Source: JADKHC01 sp047600805
GTDB lineage: Bacteria > Verrucomicrobiota > Verrucomicrobiia > Opitutales > Opitutaceae
Length of the DNA: 64,000 bases
Assembly (NCBI GenBank): GCA_047600805.1
Contig: JASGKG010000001.1
Span: 3,658,001-3,722,000, forward strand
Direction: 5' to 3'
Shown here: positions 1-8,448 of the stretch, in pieces
Layout of the letters: the number at the start of each line of letters is the position of its first letter
How positions within the stretch are numbered: the first letter of the stretch is position 1
Position numbers and translations under genes: made by a program
The notes under the pieces: model-generated
The model's database searches: none
What the model was told of the DNA's origin: nothing
Seen by the model: only the letters and a program-made list of their open reading frames with translations

Positions 1-2225
1 CCGGCCTTGTCCCAGTCGACGTCGATGTGGTACTGGGGCGTGTCCTCCTGTCCGTTGGGGCGGACCTTGGTGAGGACCTTGCTCTGGGCGGCCATGCCGA
101 GGAGCATGTTGCGGGCCTCCATGAGCTTCGCGTGGCCGAGGCCGCCGCGGTCGAGCAGCTGGAGGTCGAACCCTTTGCCAGTGCCAAGCTCCATGACGGA
201 CGGCGGGGCAAAGGTGAAAACCATGGCGTTGCGCAACTGGGAGAAACGCATCATCGCGCGCTGGGCGACAGGGCCGACCTTGAGATCGGCGCGGTTGCGC
301 AGATCCCAGTCCTTAAGTTTCGCAAAGGCCATGCCGTTGTTCTGCCCGGCGCCGGCGAAACTGGCGCCCGAGATGGTGAACACCGCCTCGACCGCTTCCG
401 TCTCATTCTGAAGGAAGTGCAGGCGCAGCTGGTTGAGAGTCTCCTTGGTCTGCTCAACAGTCGAGTTGGCCGGGAGAATGACCTGGGTCATAAGGATGCC
501 TTGGTCCTCGTCGGGGAGGAAGCCGGTGGGCATGCGCTTAAAAAGGAGGCCGAGCGCACCGACGATCACCACAAAGATGACGATGTAGCGCAGCTTCTTC
601 GAGAGCGTGCGGCCGACGAGGCTCATGTACTTTTCGCGGAGCAAAACGAACGAGTGGTCGAACCAAACGAAGAACGGGCGCAGCAGGCGGAAACCCGTCT
701 CGGCTGCACCGTGACCTTTGGCCACCGGCTTGAGCAACGAGGCGCAAAGCACCGGTGTGAGCACGAGGGCGACAATCACGGAGAGAAGCATCGAGGAAAC
801 GATCGTGATGGAGAACTGGCGGTAGATGACGCCGGTCGATCCGGCGAAAAACGCCATCGGACCGAACACCGCCGAGAGCACCAAGCCGATGCCGATCAGC
901 GCGGGCGTGATCTGGTCCATCGATTTTCTCGTGGCTTCGAATGGCGACAGTCCTTCCTCGCTCATGATGCGTTCAACGTTTTCGACGACGACGATCGCGT
1001 CATCGACCAGCAGGCCGATCGCGAGCACCATGGCGAACATGGTGAGCATGTTGATCGAGAAGCCGAAAAGGCTGAGGATCGCAAAGGTGCCGAGAAGCAC
1101 GACAGGCACAGCGATCGTCGGAATGAGGGTGGCCCGCATGTTGCCCATGAACAGGTACATCACGAGGAACACGAGCACGACGGCCTCGATGAGGGTCTTC
1201 ATAACCTCATGGATGGCGACGCGCACGAAGGGCGTAGTGTCGTACGGATACACAACCTTCACGCTTGGCGGGAAGAAATCGCTTAGCTCTTTCATCTTGG
1301 CGCGGACCGCTTCAGCCGTGTCGAGGGCGTTGGCGCCGGCGGCCTGGCGGATCGCGATGCCGGTGGAGGGATGACCGTTGTACTGGACGTCGACGACATA
1401 GTTTTCGGCACCGAGCTCGGTACGTCCAATGTCGCTCACGCGCACGACGGAGCCGTCGGGATTGGAGCGTAGCGGAATGTTAGCAAATTCCTCGGCCGTC
1501 TTGAGCATGCTCTGGACGACAATCGAGGCGTTGAGGCGCTGGCCGGGGACGGAGGGCGCGCCACCGAACTGGCCGGCAGAGATTTCAACATTGTACATCT
1601 TCAGTCCGGCGACGACGTCGGAGAACGTCATGCCGTACTTGGTGAGTTTCTCGGGGTTGATCCAGATGCGCATGGCGTATTGGCCGCCGAAAATTTCTAC
1701 CTCGCCGACGCCGGGGACGCGGGAGACGACTTTCTCAAGGTTAGACTTGGCGTAGTCGCGCAGATCGTCGCCGTCGAGACTGCCATCCTCGGAGATGAGG
1801 CCGACGATGATCAGGTAGTTGCGAGTGCTCTTGTTGACGACAACTCCTTGGTTCTGCACGACCTCGGGAAGGCTCGCCATGGCAGATTGGAGCTTGTTCT
1901 GCACTTGAGCCCAGGCGATGTCAGGATCGGTGCCCGGCGCAAAAGTGAGCTCGACGCGCGTACCGCCGGCGGAGTCGCTGGTGGAGGAGAGGTACAGCAA
2001 TTTATCGAACCCGGTCATCTTCTGCTCGATGATTTGGGTGACGCTGTTTTCAACCGTCTCAGCCGAAGCGCCCGGGTAGTTCGCCGTGATAGCGATGGAC
2101 GGTGGCGCGATCGGCGGATATTGCGAGATCGGCAGATTGATGATCGCCATAATACCGGCCGCCATCAGGACGATGGCGATGACCCAGGCGAAGACGGGCC
2201 GTTTAAGGAAGAATCTAGATAGCAT
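1..2225 (-). CDS. RND multidrug efflux permease, AcrB/MexB (HAE1) type, partial at window edge
   Basis: Inner-membrane proton-driven pump that exports drugs and other hydrophobic compounds as part of a tripartite efflux complex. Translating the minus strand from the ATG at 2225 gives about 741 residues of an uninterrupted RND protein beginning MLSRFFLKRPVFAWVIAI. It contains the periplasmic porter text YPPIAPPSI and YPGASAETVENSV. Transmembrane segments include the family motif AIGLLVDDAIVVVENVERIM with its paired Asp residues, followed by a second hydrophobic block ending LTPVLCASLLKP. Homologues are about 1050 residues, so roughly the last 300 lie outside the window. The gene starts 13 bases after the acrA-like gene and must be cotranscribed with it. 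The family is certain; the substrate range is unknown. Long open frames on the plus strand here are antisense shadows. Confidence 0.95.
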   Translation of the reverse strand, partial: MLSRFFLKRPVFAWVIAIVLMAAGIMAIINLPISQYPPIAPPSIAITANYPGASAETVENSVTQIIEQKMTGFDKLLYLSSTSDSAGGTRVELTFAPGTDPDIAWAQVQNKLQSAMASLPEVVQNQGVVVNKSTRNYLIIVGLISEDGSLDGDDLRDYAKSNLEKVVSRVPGVGEVEIFGGQYAMRIWINPEKLTKYGMTFSDVVAGLKMYNVEISAGQFGGAPSVPGQRLNASIVVQSMLKTAEEFANIPLRSNPDGSVVRVSDIGRTELGAENYVVDVQYNGHPSTGIAIRQAAGANALDTAEAVRAKMKELSDFFPPSVKVVYPYDTTPFVRVAIHEVMKTLIEAVVLVFLVMYLFMGNMRATLIPTIAVPVVLLGTFAILSLFGFSINMLTMFAMVLAIGLLVDDAIVVVENVERIMSEEGLSPFEATRKSMDQITPALIGIGLVLSAVFGPMAFFAGSTGVIYRQFSITIVSSMLLSVIVALVLTPVLCASLLKPVAKGHGAAETGFRLLRPFFVWFDHSFVLLREKYMSLVGRTLSKKLRYIVIFVVIVGALGLLFKRMPTGFLPDEDQGILMTQVILPANSTVEQTKETLNQLRLHFLQNETEAVEAVFTISGASFAGAGQNNGMAFAKLKDWDLRNRADLKVGPVAQRAMMRFSQLRNAMVFTFAPPSVMELGTGKGFDLQLLDRGGLGHAKLMEARNMLLGMAAQSKVLTKVRPNGQEDTPQYHIDVDWDKA

Positions 2226-2237
2226 GGCGTGCCTCCG

Positions 2238-3464
2238 TTATTTCGAGGCCTTTGCGGGCTGTTGCTGGGGCGCCACGGGGGCGTTGGCCTGGAAGGGAAC
2301 CTCGCGTACATCGGTGCCGGGGCGGGCCCTCTGCAGACCCTCAACGATGACGTGGTCGCCGACGGCGAGGCCTGAAGCGATCAGCCACTGGTTGCCGATC
2401 GCGCGGTCGATAGTGATAGAGCGTGGTTCGACCTTTTTCTGGGCGTTCACGAGCATAACCAGCGGGTTGCCCCGAGTGTCGCGGGTGACGCACTGCTGCG
2501 GAATCATGATTGCGTTTTCGCTGACGCCCTCGGTCACGACGGCGCGAACAAACATGCTCGGGAGGAGGACGCCCTGCGGGTTCGGGAATACGGCGCGGAG
2601 CGTGACGGAGGCGGTGGTCGGGTCGACCTCGACATCGCGGAACTGAAGGGTGCCCTCGATCGGATATTTCGAGCCGTCGCTGAGGAAGAGCTGCACCTTG
2701 TTCGCTGATTCGGCGTCGGTGTTGAGCAGCTTGTTTGCCATGCGACGCTCGAGGCGGAGAAGCTCGTCCGTGGACTGAGGAACGTCGACGTAAATTGGAT
2801 CAAGCTGCTGGATCGTTGCGAGGGCCACCGGCTGGTAGGCTGTCACGATGGCGCCGTCTGTGACGGTGGAGCGGCCAATGCGTCCAGAAATTGGCGATGT
2901 GACTTTGGTATAGCCCAGATTAACGCGGGCGTTTTCGACTGTGGCCTTGTAGTAGGCGACATCGGCCTCAGCTTGGAGAAGTGCGGCGGCAGCATCGTCG
3001 GCATTCTGCTGGCTGATGGCCTTATTGCTGACCAAGCTGCTAAAACGCTCGGCGCGGGCACGCACGGCAGGAAGGTTGGCCTCGGCGCGGGCAAGGGCTG
3101 CGGAGGCGCTGTCAAAGGCCGCTTGATATTGGGAGGGATCGATTTGGTAGAGCGACTGCCCGGCGGTGACCTCGGCGCCTTCCGTAAACAGACGCTTTTG
3201 AATCAACCCATTCACCTGCGGACGCACTTCCGCGATGCGGAACGCAGCCGTGCGACCCGGCAACTCCGTGGTCAGCACCACGCGTTGAGGAGCGACGACA
3301 ACGGTCGCCACCTCGGCAGAGGCTGAGCCTTGCGGCGCAGCATTCTTGTGGTCGCACGCGCTTAACAGAAAGCCGCAAGCGGCTGCCAGCAGCAGCAGGC
3401 CTTGACGAGGAAAATTTTTCGTCGGGCGTGAGGAATCCCGGACAAGTTTGGGACGTGTGTTCAT
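2238..3464 (-). CDS. RND efflux periplasmic adaptor lipoprotein, AcrA/MexA type
   Basis: Membrane fusion protein that links the RND pump to an outer-membrane channel. The 408 residues start with a basic stretch and a hydrophobic signal ending in a lipobox (LLSAC, Cys about residue 37), so it is probably an inner-membrane-anchored lipoprotein. The order of parts is normal for the family: a first lipoyl half (EVRPQVNGLIQKRLFTEGAEV), an alpha-helical hairpin rich in Ala and Glu, a second lipoyl half (TKVTSPISGRIGRSTVTDGA), then beta-barrel and membrane-proximal domains. It lies between the marR-like gene (57 bases upstream) and the permease (12 bases between the genes). No outer-membrane TolC partner is visible in the window. 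Expression is probably set by the adjacent MarR protein. Confidence 0.95.
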   Translation of the reverse strand: MNTRPKLVRDSSRPTKNFPRQGLLLLAAACGFLLSACDHKNAAPQGSASAEVATVVVAPQRVVLTTELPGRTAAFRIAEVRPQVNGLIQKRLFTEGAEVTAGQSLYQIDPSQYQAAFDSASAALARAEANLPAVRARAERFSSLVSNKAISQQNADDAAAALLQAEADVAYYKATVENARVNLGYTKVTSPISGRIGRSTVTDGAIVTAYQPVALATIQQLDPIYVDVPQSTDELLRLERRMANKLLNTDAESANKVQLFLSDGSKYPIEGTLQFRDVEVDPTTASVTLRAVFPNPQGVLLPSMFVRAVVTEGVSENAIMIPQQCVTRDTRGNPLVMLVNAQKKVEPRSITIDRAIGNQWLIASGLAVGDHVIVEGLQRARPGTDVREVPFQANAPVAPQQQPAKASK

Positions 3465-3521
3465 ATTGGTTAGAAATCTGTTGGGTGCATTTTGCGTTCT
3501 GAAAAATGAAAGTGCCTTTGC

Positions 3522-4094
3522 TCAGGCCGAGATAGTGGCTGCGTGCTGACGCAGTTGCCGGCACACCTGATCGAACACTTTGTGCTGCGCAGGCTGCAGC
3601 TGATCGGAGAGATTGCTGGTGGCCTGCAAAAACCGTTTAATTGCGGCACCAGCCACCACCCGCCCTTTTTCGGTCAGATGTACCTGGACCTCCCGACGGT
3701 CGGACCCGACCCGCTCGCGACGCACCCAACCTTGCTTCTCCATCTGGTCCAAGTTGTCGGTCATGGCCGCGCGCGTAATATCGACGTGATAGGCCAAGTT
3801 TGCCGGGTTCGCCGGCATCGGGTCCAAAGTGTAAAGTGTAACCAGGGAAAGAAACCGGGCCTCCGACATTCCCAGTGGTTTCATGACGCGCTGCAAACCT
3901 TGCCGAACCATTCGGCTGGTGGATAAGAGCAATAGAGTCACCTCGCACTTCGAAGGTTCGGCAATTCCGCTCTGGCGAGCGATGCTCAGCAAACGTTGCA
4001 GGGGCAGAGCCGTGGCATCGTTCAGAAAAGAATCCTCGGACCCAGCCGCAGGGCCGTGGCGGTCGACGGAGTTGTTTTTTTTGCCGGACATCAT
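3522..4094 (-). CDS. MarR-family transcriptional regulator
   Basis: Winged-helix DNA-binding protein, probably the local repressor of the efflux operon that follows it. The fold is seen as a helical dimerisation segment, then the recognition region (NLAYHVDITRAAMTDNLDQM) and the wing with the MarR signature (GSDRREVQVHLTEKGR). I place the start at ATG 4094 (a second ATG follows at 4091), because the longer frame to 4103 begins with TTG and adds only three residues. The protein is then 190 residues, somewhat long for MarR because of an N-terminal extension of about 50 residues of low complexity. It is the first gene of a minus-strand marR-acrA-acrB operon. The inducing ligand is unknown. Confidence 0.9.
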   Translation of the reverse strand: MMSGKKNNSVDRHGPAAGSEDSFLNDATALPLQRLLSIARQSGIAEPSKCEVTLLLLSTSRMVRQGLQRVMKPLGMSEARFLSLVTLYTLDPMPANPANLAYHVDITRAAMTDNLDQMEKQGWVRRERVGSDRREVQVHLTEKGRVVAGAAIKRFLQATSNLSDQLQPAQHKVFDQVCRQLRQHAATISA

Positions 4095-4450
4095 GGCAAT
4101 CAACGGTCGTGCGAATCCTCGTCCCGGGTTCCCGCGTCAAAGAAGACGAGCAGGACCAATGCGGTGATGACAAGGCTCACAGCGACCATATGAAAAATCT
4201 CCAGAAACAGAGAACGGCCGGGCGGATGCCGGGGCAGGCATCCGGCCCTTGAGCACTCAAGACAAAGAATCGAACGGCGTCATTCATGCGCAGATTCTAG
4301 CGGGCGCCTAGCTCGACTAGAAATGCTTCGATCATGGCTCGGCTATAACCAAAAAGTATAACTCCGCAGCCGCCTTCGCCGCCGAAAAAAACTCGTCTCG
4401 CTCTATTCCTTCAGCCAGACAAAGTCCCTCCAAAAACCTCCGCCTCGCCC
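4095..4450. other. Intergenic region between divergent marR-like and GH105 genes
   Basis: This stretch holds no supported gene. It must contain the promoters of the minus-strand efflux operon and of the plus-strand GH105 gene. An inverted repeat GGATGCC-GGGGCA-GGCATCC lies at 4224-4243, embedded in GC-rich sequence. It has no T run and could be a structural repeat or an operator rather than a terminator. Confidence 0.5.
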
Positions 4451-5872
4451 ATGAACTCCTTTCACCCCGTTCGGTCCTTGTTTTGCCTTCTTTCGATCGC
4501 GACTCTGTCGATCTCCTGCCAGCAATTGCACGCAGCCGGCCCCTATAGAAACCGAGATAACCGCAACCTCCAAGACGAGGGCGAAGGCACCTACCCCATC
4601 CCTTACCAGCTCCCCACGGCAACAGAGATCACTGCGCAGCTGCAAAAGGTCCGTGGGTTTCTGGAAACCCATCTTCCGCCCGTTGTGATCGACTCTAAAA
4701 CGGAGCAGCCTGTCACCGATTTTTCCAAACCTATCGCCACCGCCACGCTGCAGCGCACCGAGTCGGGCTTCTACCTCCTCGCCTACGAAATGGGTGTGGT
4801 GTATTCGGGAATGCTCAAAAGCGCGGATGTGACCGGCGACGCTCGGTTCAACAATTACGTGCGCGAGCGCTTCCAGTTCATTGCCGACAAGACTCCCTAC
4901 TTCCGGGCTCAGGATGCGGAATTTCACCTCGGCCGCCGCAGTGCCTTCCGGGGCATCCTTGAACCGCTCGCGCTGGACGATTGCGGCGCGATGCTTGCCT
5001 CGATCATCCGGGCACAGCTTGCAAAAGTCGGCCCGGTCCAACCAACGCTCATCGACACTTGGAGCAAGTATGTCGCCACCGGGCAATTCCGACTTTCCGA
5101 CGGAACCTTAGCCCGCCAGCGCCCCCAGGCCCAATCATTGTGGGCTGATGATTTCTACATGAGCATTCCCGCGCTCGCCGAGATGGGACGGCTTACCGGC
5201 GATAAAAAATGGTTCGATGATGCCGTGAAAAACGTTCTGCAAATGTCCGAACGCTTGTTCAACAAACAACTCGGCATCTACACTCACGGATGGAACGCCA
5301 ACAACCCCGATGCGCCGCAATTTTACTGGGGCCGCGCCAATGGCTGGGCGGTGCTCGCCATCGCTGATCTTCTCGACGTGTTGCCAAAAGATCATCCCGG
5401 CTACGAGCCCGTGCTTGCGCAATACCGGGCGCTGATTCGCGGCGTTTGCCAGTATCAGGGCGGCACCGGCTTCTGGCACCAGTTGCTCGACCGTAACGAC
5501 TCCTACACCGAAACCTCGGCTACGGCGATGTTCGTGTACGGCATCGCACACGCGATCAACAAGGGCTGGATCAGCCCCACGACGTACGGATCCATCGCGC
5601 AAGCGGGTTGGGCGGCGCTACAAACAAGAATCTCCAAAGAAGGCGCCGTCGACGGCACTTGCGTGGGCACCACCTTCGCGAGCGACGCCGTCTATTACTA
5701 CAATCGCCCCGCCAACATCTACGCTCTCCACGGCTACGGGCCGGTTCTCCTCGCCGGAGCCGAAATGATCCAGCTGCTGAAAAATCCGACGATCGACATC
5801 CAATCGCGCCTCCGAACCTACCATTATGTTCCAAAATCCGGGGGCAAGACCGACTACCGCGAACATCAATGA
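4451..5872 (+). CDS. GH105 family unsaturated rhamnogalacturonyl/uronyl hydrolase, secreted
   Basis: Glycosidase that removes the 4,5-unsaturated uronic acid left at the non-reducing end of oligosaccharides by polysaccharide lyases (YteR/YesR relatives). The 473 residues begin with a signal peptide (hydrophobic core about residues 8-22), so it acts in the periplasm or outside. The body is an alpha/alpha-barrel with recognisable GH105 text: LDDCGAM (Asp176/177), WADDFYMSIPALAEMGRLTG (from Trp231), THGW (about 278-281) and FYWGRANGWAVLAIADLLDV (from about 291). Asp177 or its neighbour is the likely general acid by analogy with YteR. The gene stands alone on the plus strand at the edge of the pectin locus. 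GH88-like specificity for glycosaminoglycan cannot be fully excluded, but the KduI/KduD and pectate-lyase-like context favours pectin or rhamnogalacturonan. Confidence 0.9.
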   Translation: MNSFHPVRSLFCLLSIATLSISCQQLHAAGPYRNRDNRNLQDEGEGTYPIPYQLPTATEITAQLQKVRGFLETHLPPVVIDSKTEQPVTDFSKPIATATLQRTESGFYLLAYEMGVVYSGMLKSADVTGDARFNNYVRERFQFIADKTPYFRAQDAEFHLGRRSAFRGILEPLALDDCGAMLASIIRAQLAKVGPVQPTLIDTWSKYVATGQFRLSDGTLARQRPQAQSLWADDFYMSIPALAEMGRLTGDKKWFDDAVKNVLQMSERLFNKQLGIYTHGWNANNPDAPQFYWGRANGWAVLAIADLLDVLPKDHPGYEPVLAQYRALIRGVCQYQGGTGFWHQLLDRNDSYTETSATAMFVYGIAHAINKGWISPTTYGSIAQAGWAALQTRISKEGAVDGTCVGTTFASDAVYYYNRPANIYALHGYGPVLLAGAEMIQLLKNPTIDIQSRLRTYHYVPKSGGKTDYREHQ

Positions 5873-6043
5873 CACGCCACGAGCAGATTTGCGGCTAGCC
5901 TGCCGCGTGAACTCGCCGTGCCGGACTGGACGCAGCTAAACCGCCGCTTTGCAGCAAAGACGTAGAGATAAATTACATTTCGTACTGTCAACGTATCATC
6001 TCCGGTATTGCGACGTAACCGGTTTCATAAAAAATCGACTGCC

Positions 6044-7810
6044 ATGCGCAATTTAAGATGGCTGGCCGGTTTGCTGTTTATACTCGGATCCGAAGTCATT
6101 TTCGGACAAACGCCGGAGAAGCCCGCGTCTAGCGAAGTGATCATCAAAATGGACCCGTACGTCATTTCCGGCGAACGCGTCCTGCCCGCCCCGGAGTCCT
6201 GGCGATACGTATTAGTTCCCGCACTGGAGCTTACCCGTGGCAACAAAGTGGTCGTAGCCCCGGGTTTCCAGCTCCTTTCAAACCTCTCGGAGAAGAATAC
6301 TAAAGTCTTCGTCGAGGAGTTGCAGCTGTACCAATTTGCCGGCCTTTACCTTTGGCCAATGATAATGCAATCGTTGCCTCGAGAACCCATCGTCGTGATT
6401 CTGGATCGAACGAAGCAGGCTGCTTTAGCGGACAATGAACTTGGATCTCTCGCTTGGGAGGGTGACCCAATAAGCGCAGTCTCCGGTTCCACCAATAATC
6501 ACTATGACTCCGTCGCGTTCAACACGGGAGTCCAGATCATCGATCACGCTCCCTCGATCCCTTCGGAGTTCACGGACGCTCCCGAAGAAGGAGCTGCACC
6601 GTCGAGCAATCGCTATATATCGGATTCTTCCATTAACGAACCCAAGCCACGGCAAACGAAGGCGCGCTGGAGACAGCCGTTGCCAGCCGGATTCACGTAC
6701 GTTTACGCTAAGAATGGAATGGTCAGTGCTGAAATACATTCTGACACACCGCTAGCCCACTCCGACACTCCAGTGGAAGAAGAGTTGGCCGCCGATCTGA
6801 GTCGCCGTCTGGCTGAATATGTATTGTTCACGTTGCCGGCACCTCCACCTCGATGGTTCCGGTCTGGGTTCGGCTGGTTAATCGCAACAACCAGTGTGAC
6901 ACACACACGTATCACGTTCGCAGATACGGGTGACATGCTCGCAAGAGCTGGCGCGATGCCATCGCTGGAAGGGCTGATCAATAAGACTGGGGCACTTACC
7001 TTCGAGGAAGACCTGCTCTCGGCCGCGTTCACCCATTGGGGACTATACGGCGACAATCACAAACACGCCCCTGTATTTACAGCATTGGTTGAAAAGCAAA
7101 CGCAAGGGTCAATCACACAACCAGAATTTCATGCGATTCTAGGCATGTCCTACAAGGAGGCAGAGCTCGCTCTGTCAAATCACGCCCGCACGATGAACGT
7201 ATATACTTCTCAGGAAATCAGTGGATCGATACCAAATTTACCCAGTTTCATCGTAAAGGAGGCAACGCAAGCTGAGGTCGCGCGCCTTAAAGCAATAGCC
7301 TATGCCGCGCAGGGTAAGTTAGACCTCGCACTCAACCAGCTTCGCATCGCCTATTGGCGAGGTGAACGTGAACCAGCGATGCTATCGATCTTGGCCGACT
7401 TGGAGGAAAGGCAAGGTTCGGTAGAGAGGGCCAAGAGAATCGTTCAGGGTTTAACTGCTCTTAAGGCCCCCCCGGGACTGACGTTTTTTGTGGATGCCCG
7501 CCTAAAGGTCCGTGAGGCAACCGCCGGTAAGAAAGCTTCTGAGAAGCTGAGCGCTAAAGAAACCTCAAGGATCATGGCGCCGCTCGGACGTGCAATCCAG
7601 GCAGGGCTGGCAACCGAACCATTCTGTGGCTTTTTCGCCGATGTGGTGATGCGCAGCGGCGGGAAGCCTCACGAAAGCGTTACAGCTTTCCTAGACCAAT
7701 CTGCTAAAAAATTCCCTCGAAACCCCCTGATCAGGGATGCAGCGGCTTTCGCGAAAAACGTCGCAGCTTCGACCGACGTTAAGGAAACCCAACCTGCCTC
7801 CAGCCCCTGA
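6044..7810 (+). CDS. Secreted protein with peptidase MA-like core lacking HExxH, unknown function
   Basis: I do not recognise a named family with certainty. The start is placed at ATG 6044, which yields MRNLRWLAGLLFILGS, a good signal peptide; the longer frame starts with TTG at 6008. The protein is then 588 residues. After the signal come a conserved-looking block (PYVISGERVLPAPESWRYVL), a segment ending APPPRWFRSGFGWLI that resembles the PRWLxEGLA strand-helix of gluzincin (peptidase MA-type) proteins, and a C-terminal region with TPR-like helices (LKAIAYAAQGKLDLALNQL). The usual HExxH zinc helix is absent; its place is taken by LSRRLAEYVLFTL, so any peptidase activity is doubtful. It converges with the response-regulator gene two bases downstream, giving no operon clue. 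Confidence 0.6.
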   Translation: MRNLRWLAGLLFILGSEVIFGQTPEKPASSEVIIKMDPYVISGERVLPAPESWRYVLVPALELTRGNKVVVAPGFQLLSNLSEKNTKVFVEELQLYQFAGLYLWPMIMQSLPREPIVVILDRTKQAALADNELGSLAWEGDPISAVSGSTNNHYDSVAFNTGVQIIDHAPSIPSEFTDAPEEGAAPSSNRYISDSSINEPKPRQTKARWRQPLPAGFTYVYAKNGMVSAEIHSDTPLAHSDTPVEEELAADLSRRLAEYVLFTLPAPPPRWFRSGFGWLIATTSVTHTRITFADTGDMLARAGAMPSLEGLINKTGALTFEEDLLSAAFTHWGLYGDNHKHAPVFTALVEKQTQGSITQPEFHAILGMSYKEAELALSNHARTMNVYTSQEISGSIPNLPSFIVKEATQAEVARLKAIAYAAQGKLDLALNQLRIAYWRGEREPAMLSILADLEERQGSVERAKRIVQGLTALKAPPGLTFFVDARLKVREATAGKKASEKLSAKETSRIMAPLGRAIQAGLATEPFCGFFADVVMRSGGKPHESVTAFLDQSAKKFPRNPLIRDAAAFAKNVAASTDVKETQPASSP

Positions 7811-7812
7811 AC

Positions 7813-8433
7813 TTACTTCAAGTACTTTACGACTGCCTCGGTACGCGAGCGCACGTGGAGCTTTTCGTAGATGTGCTTGAGGTGGCTGTTCACCGTCTCG
7901 AGCCCGATGGAGAGCTTGTCCGCGATTTCCTTCGACAAGCAGCCGACGACAAGCAACTGCATGATTTCTTCCTCGCGTCTGGTTAGTTTTTCCGCAGCAG
8001 GTGCGCTGGGTTTGCGAAACGAAGCGATTACTTTTCGCGCCACTTCACCTGTCATGGGCACACCGCCTTCTTTCACCTCCTGAATGGCGCGCACCAAGTT
8101 CTGCGCCGCAGTTCGCTTCAAAAGATACCCGCTCGCGCCGGCCTCGAGCGCCTTATAGATCTGCTCCGTATCTTCGTGGACGGTGAACATCAGGATCTGG
8201 GTATCTGGTAGCTGGCGTTTTAGCTTCGCCGTGACCTCGATGCCCGAACCATCAGGCAGCTGGACATCCATGATGATTACATCCGGAGACAGCTGGGGTA
8301 TCCTCTGCAGAGCGGTGCGAGCATTCCGACACACACCGACGCATGTCATGTTTGGCTGCTGCTCAGAAATAATCTGCTCCAGCTCTTCACAAATTCCGGC
8401 ATTATCTTCCACAAGGGCGACTTTAGTGGGCAT
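7813..8433 (-). CDS. NarL/FixJ-type response regulator (REC-LuxR HTH)
   Basis: DNA-binding response regulator of the two-component system completed by the kinase encoded immediately upstream (15 bases apart). The 206 residues hold a receiver domain with the acidic pair Glu9/Asp10, phospho-acceptor Asp56 (VIIMDVQLPDGSG), Thr of MFTVHED and Lys of YLLKR. A LuxR-type helix-turn-helix follows at about 143-206 (LTRREEEIMQLLVVGCLSKEIA... HLKHIYEKLHVRSRTEAV). All catalytic positions are intact. Because it is translationally close to the beta-propeller kinase and lies inside the pectin locus, it is a good candidate activator of the neighbouring TonB/autotransporter and enzyme genes. The target promoters are not identified. 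Confidence 0.95.
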   Translation of the reverse strand: MPTKVALVEDNAGICEELEQIISEQQPNMTCVGVCRNARTALQRIPQLSPDVIIMDVQLPDGSGIEVTAKLKRQLPDTQILMFTVHEDTEQIYKALEAGASGYLLKRTAAQNLVRAIQEVKEGGVPMTGEVARKVIASFRKPSAPAAEKLTRREEEIMQLLVVGCLSKEIADKLSIGLETVNSHLKHIYEKLHVRSRTEAVVKYLK

Positions 8434-8448
8434 GGTAAATTTTGTTGG

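Noticed and set aside
27..1286. 419-residue open frame on the plus strand
   Set aside because: It is the antisense of the acrB-like gene; its translation is rich in charged residues (His, Glu, Asp, Arg) typical of a shadow of a membrane protein gene.
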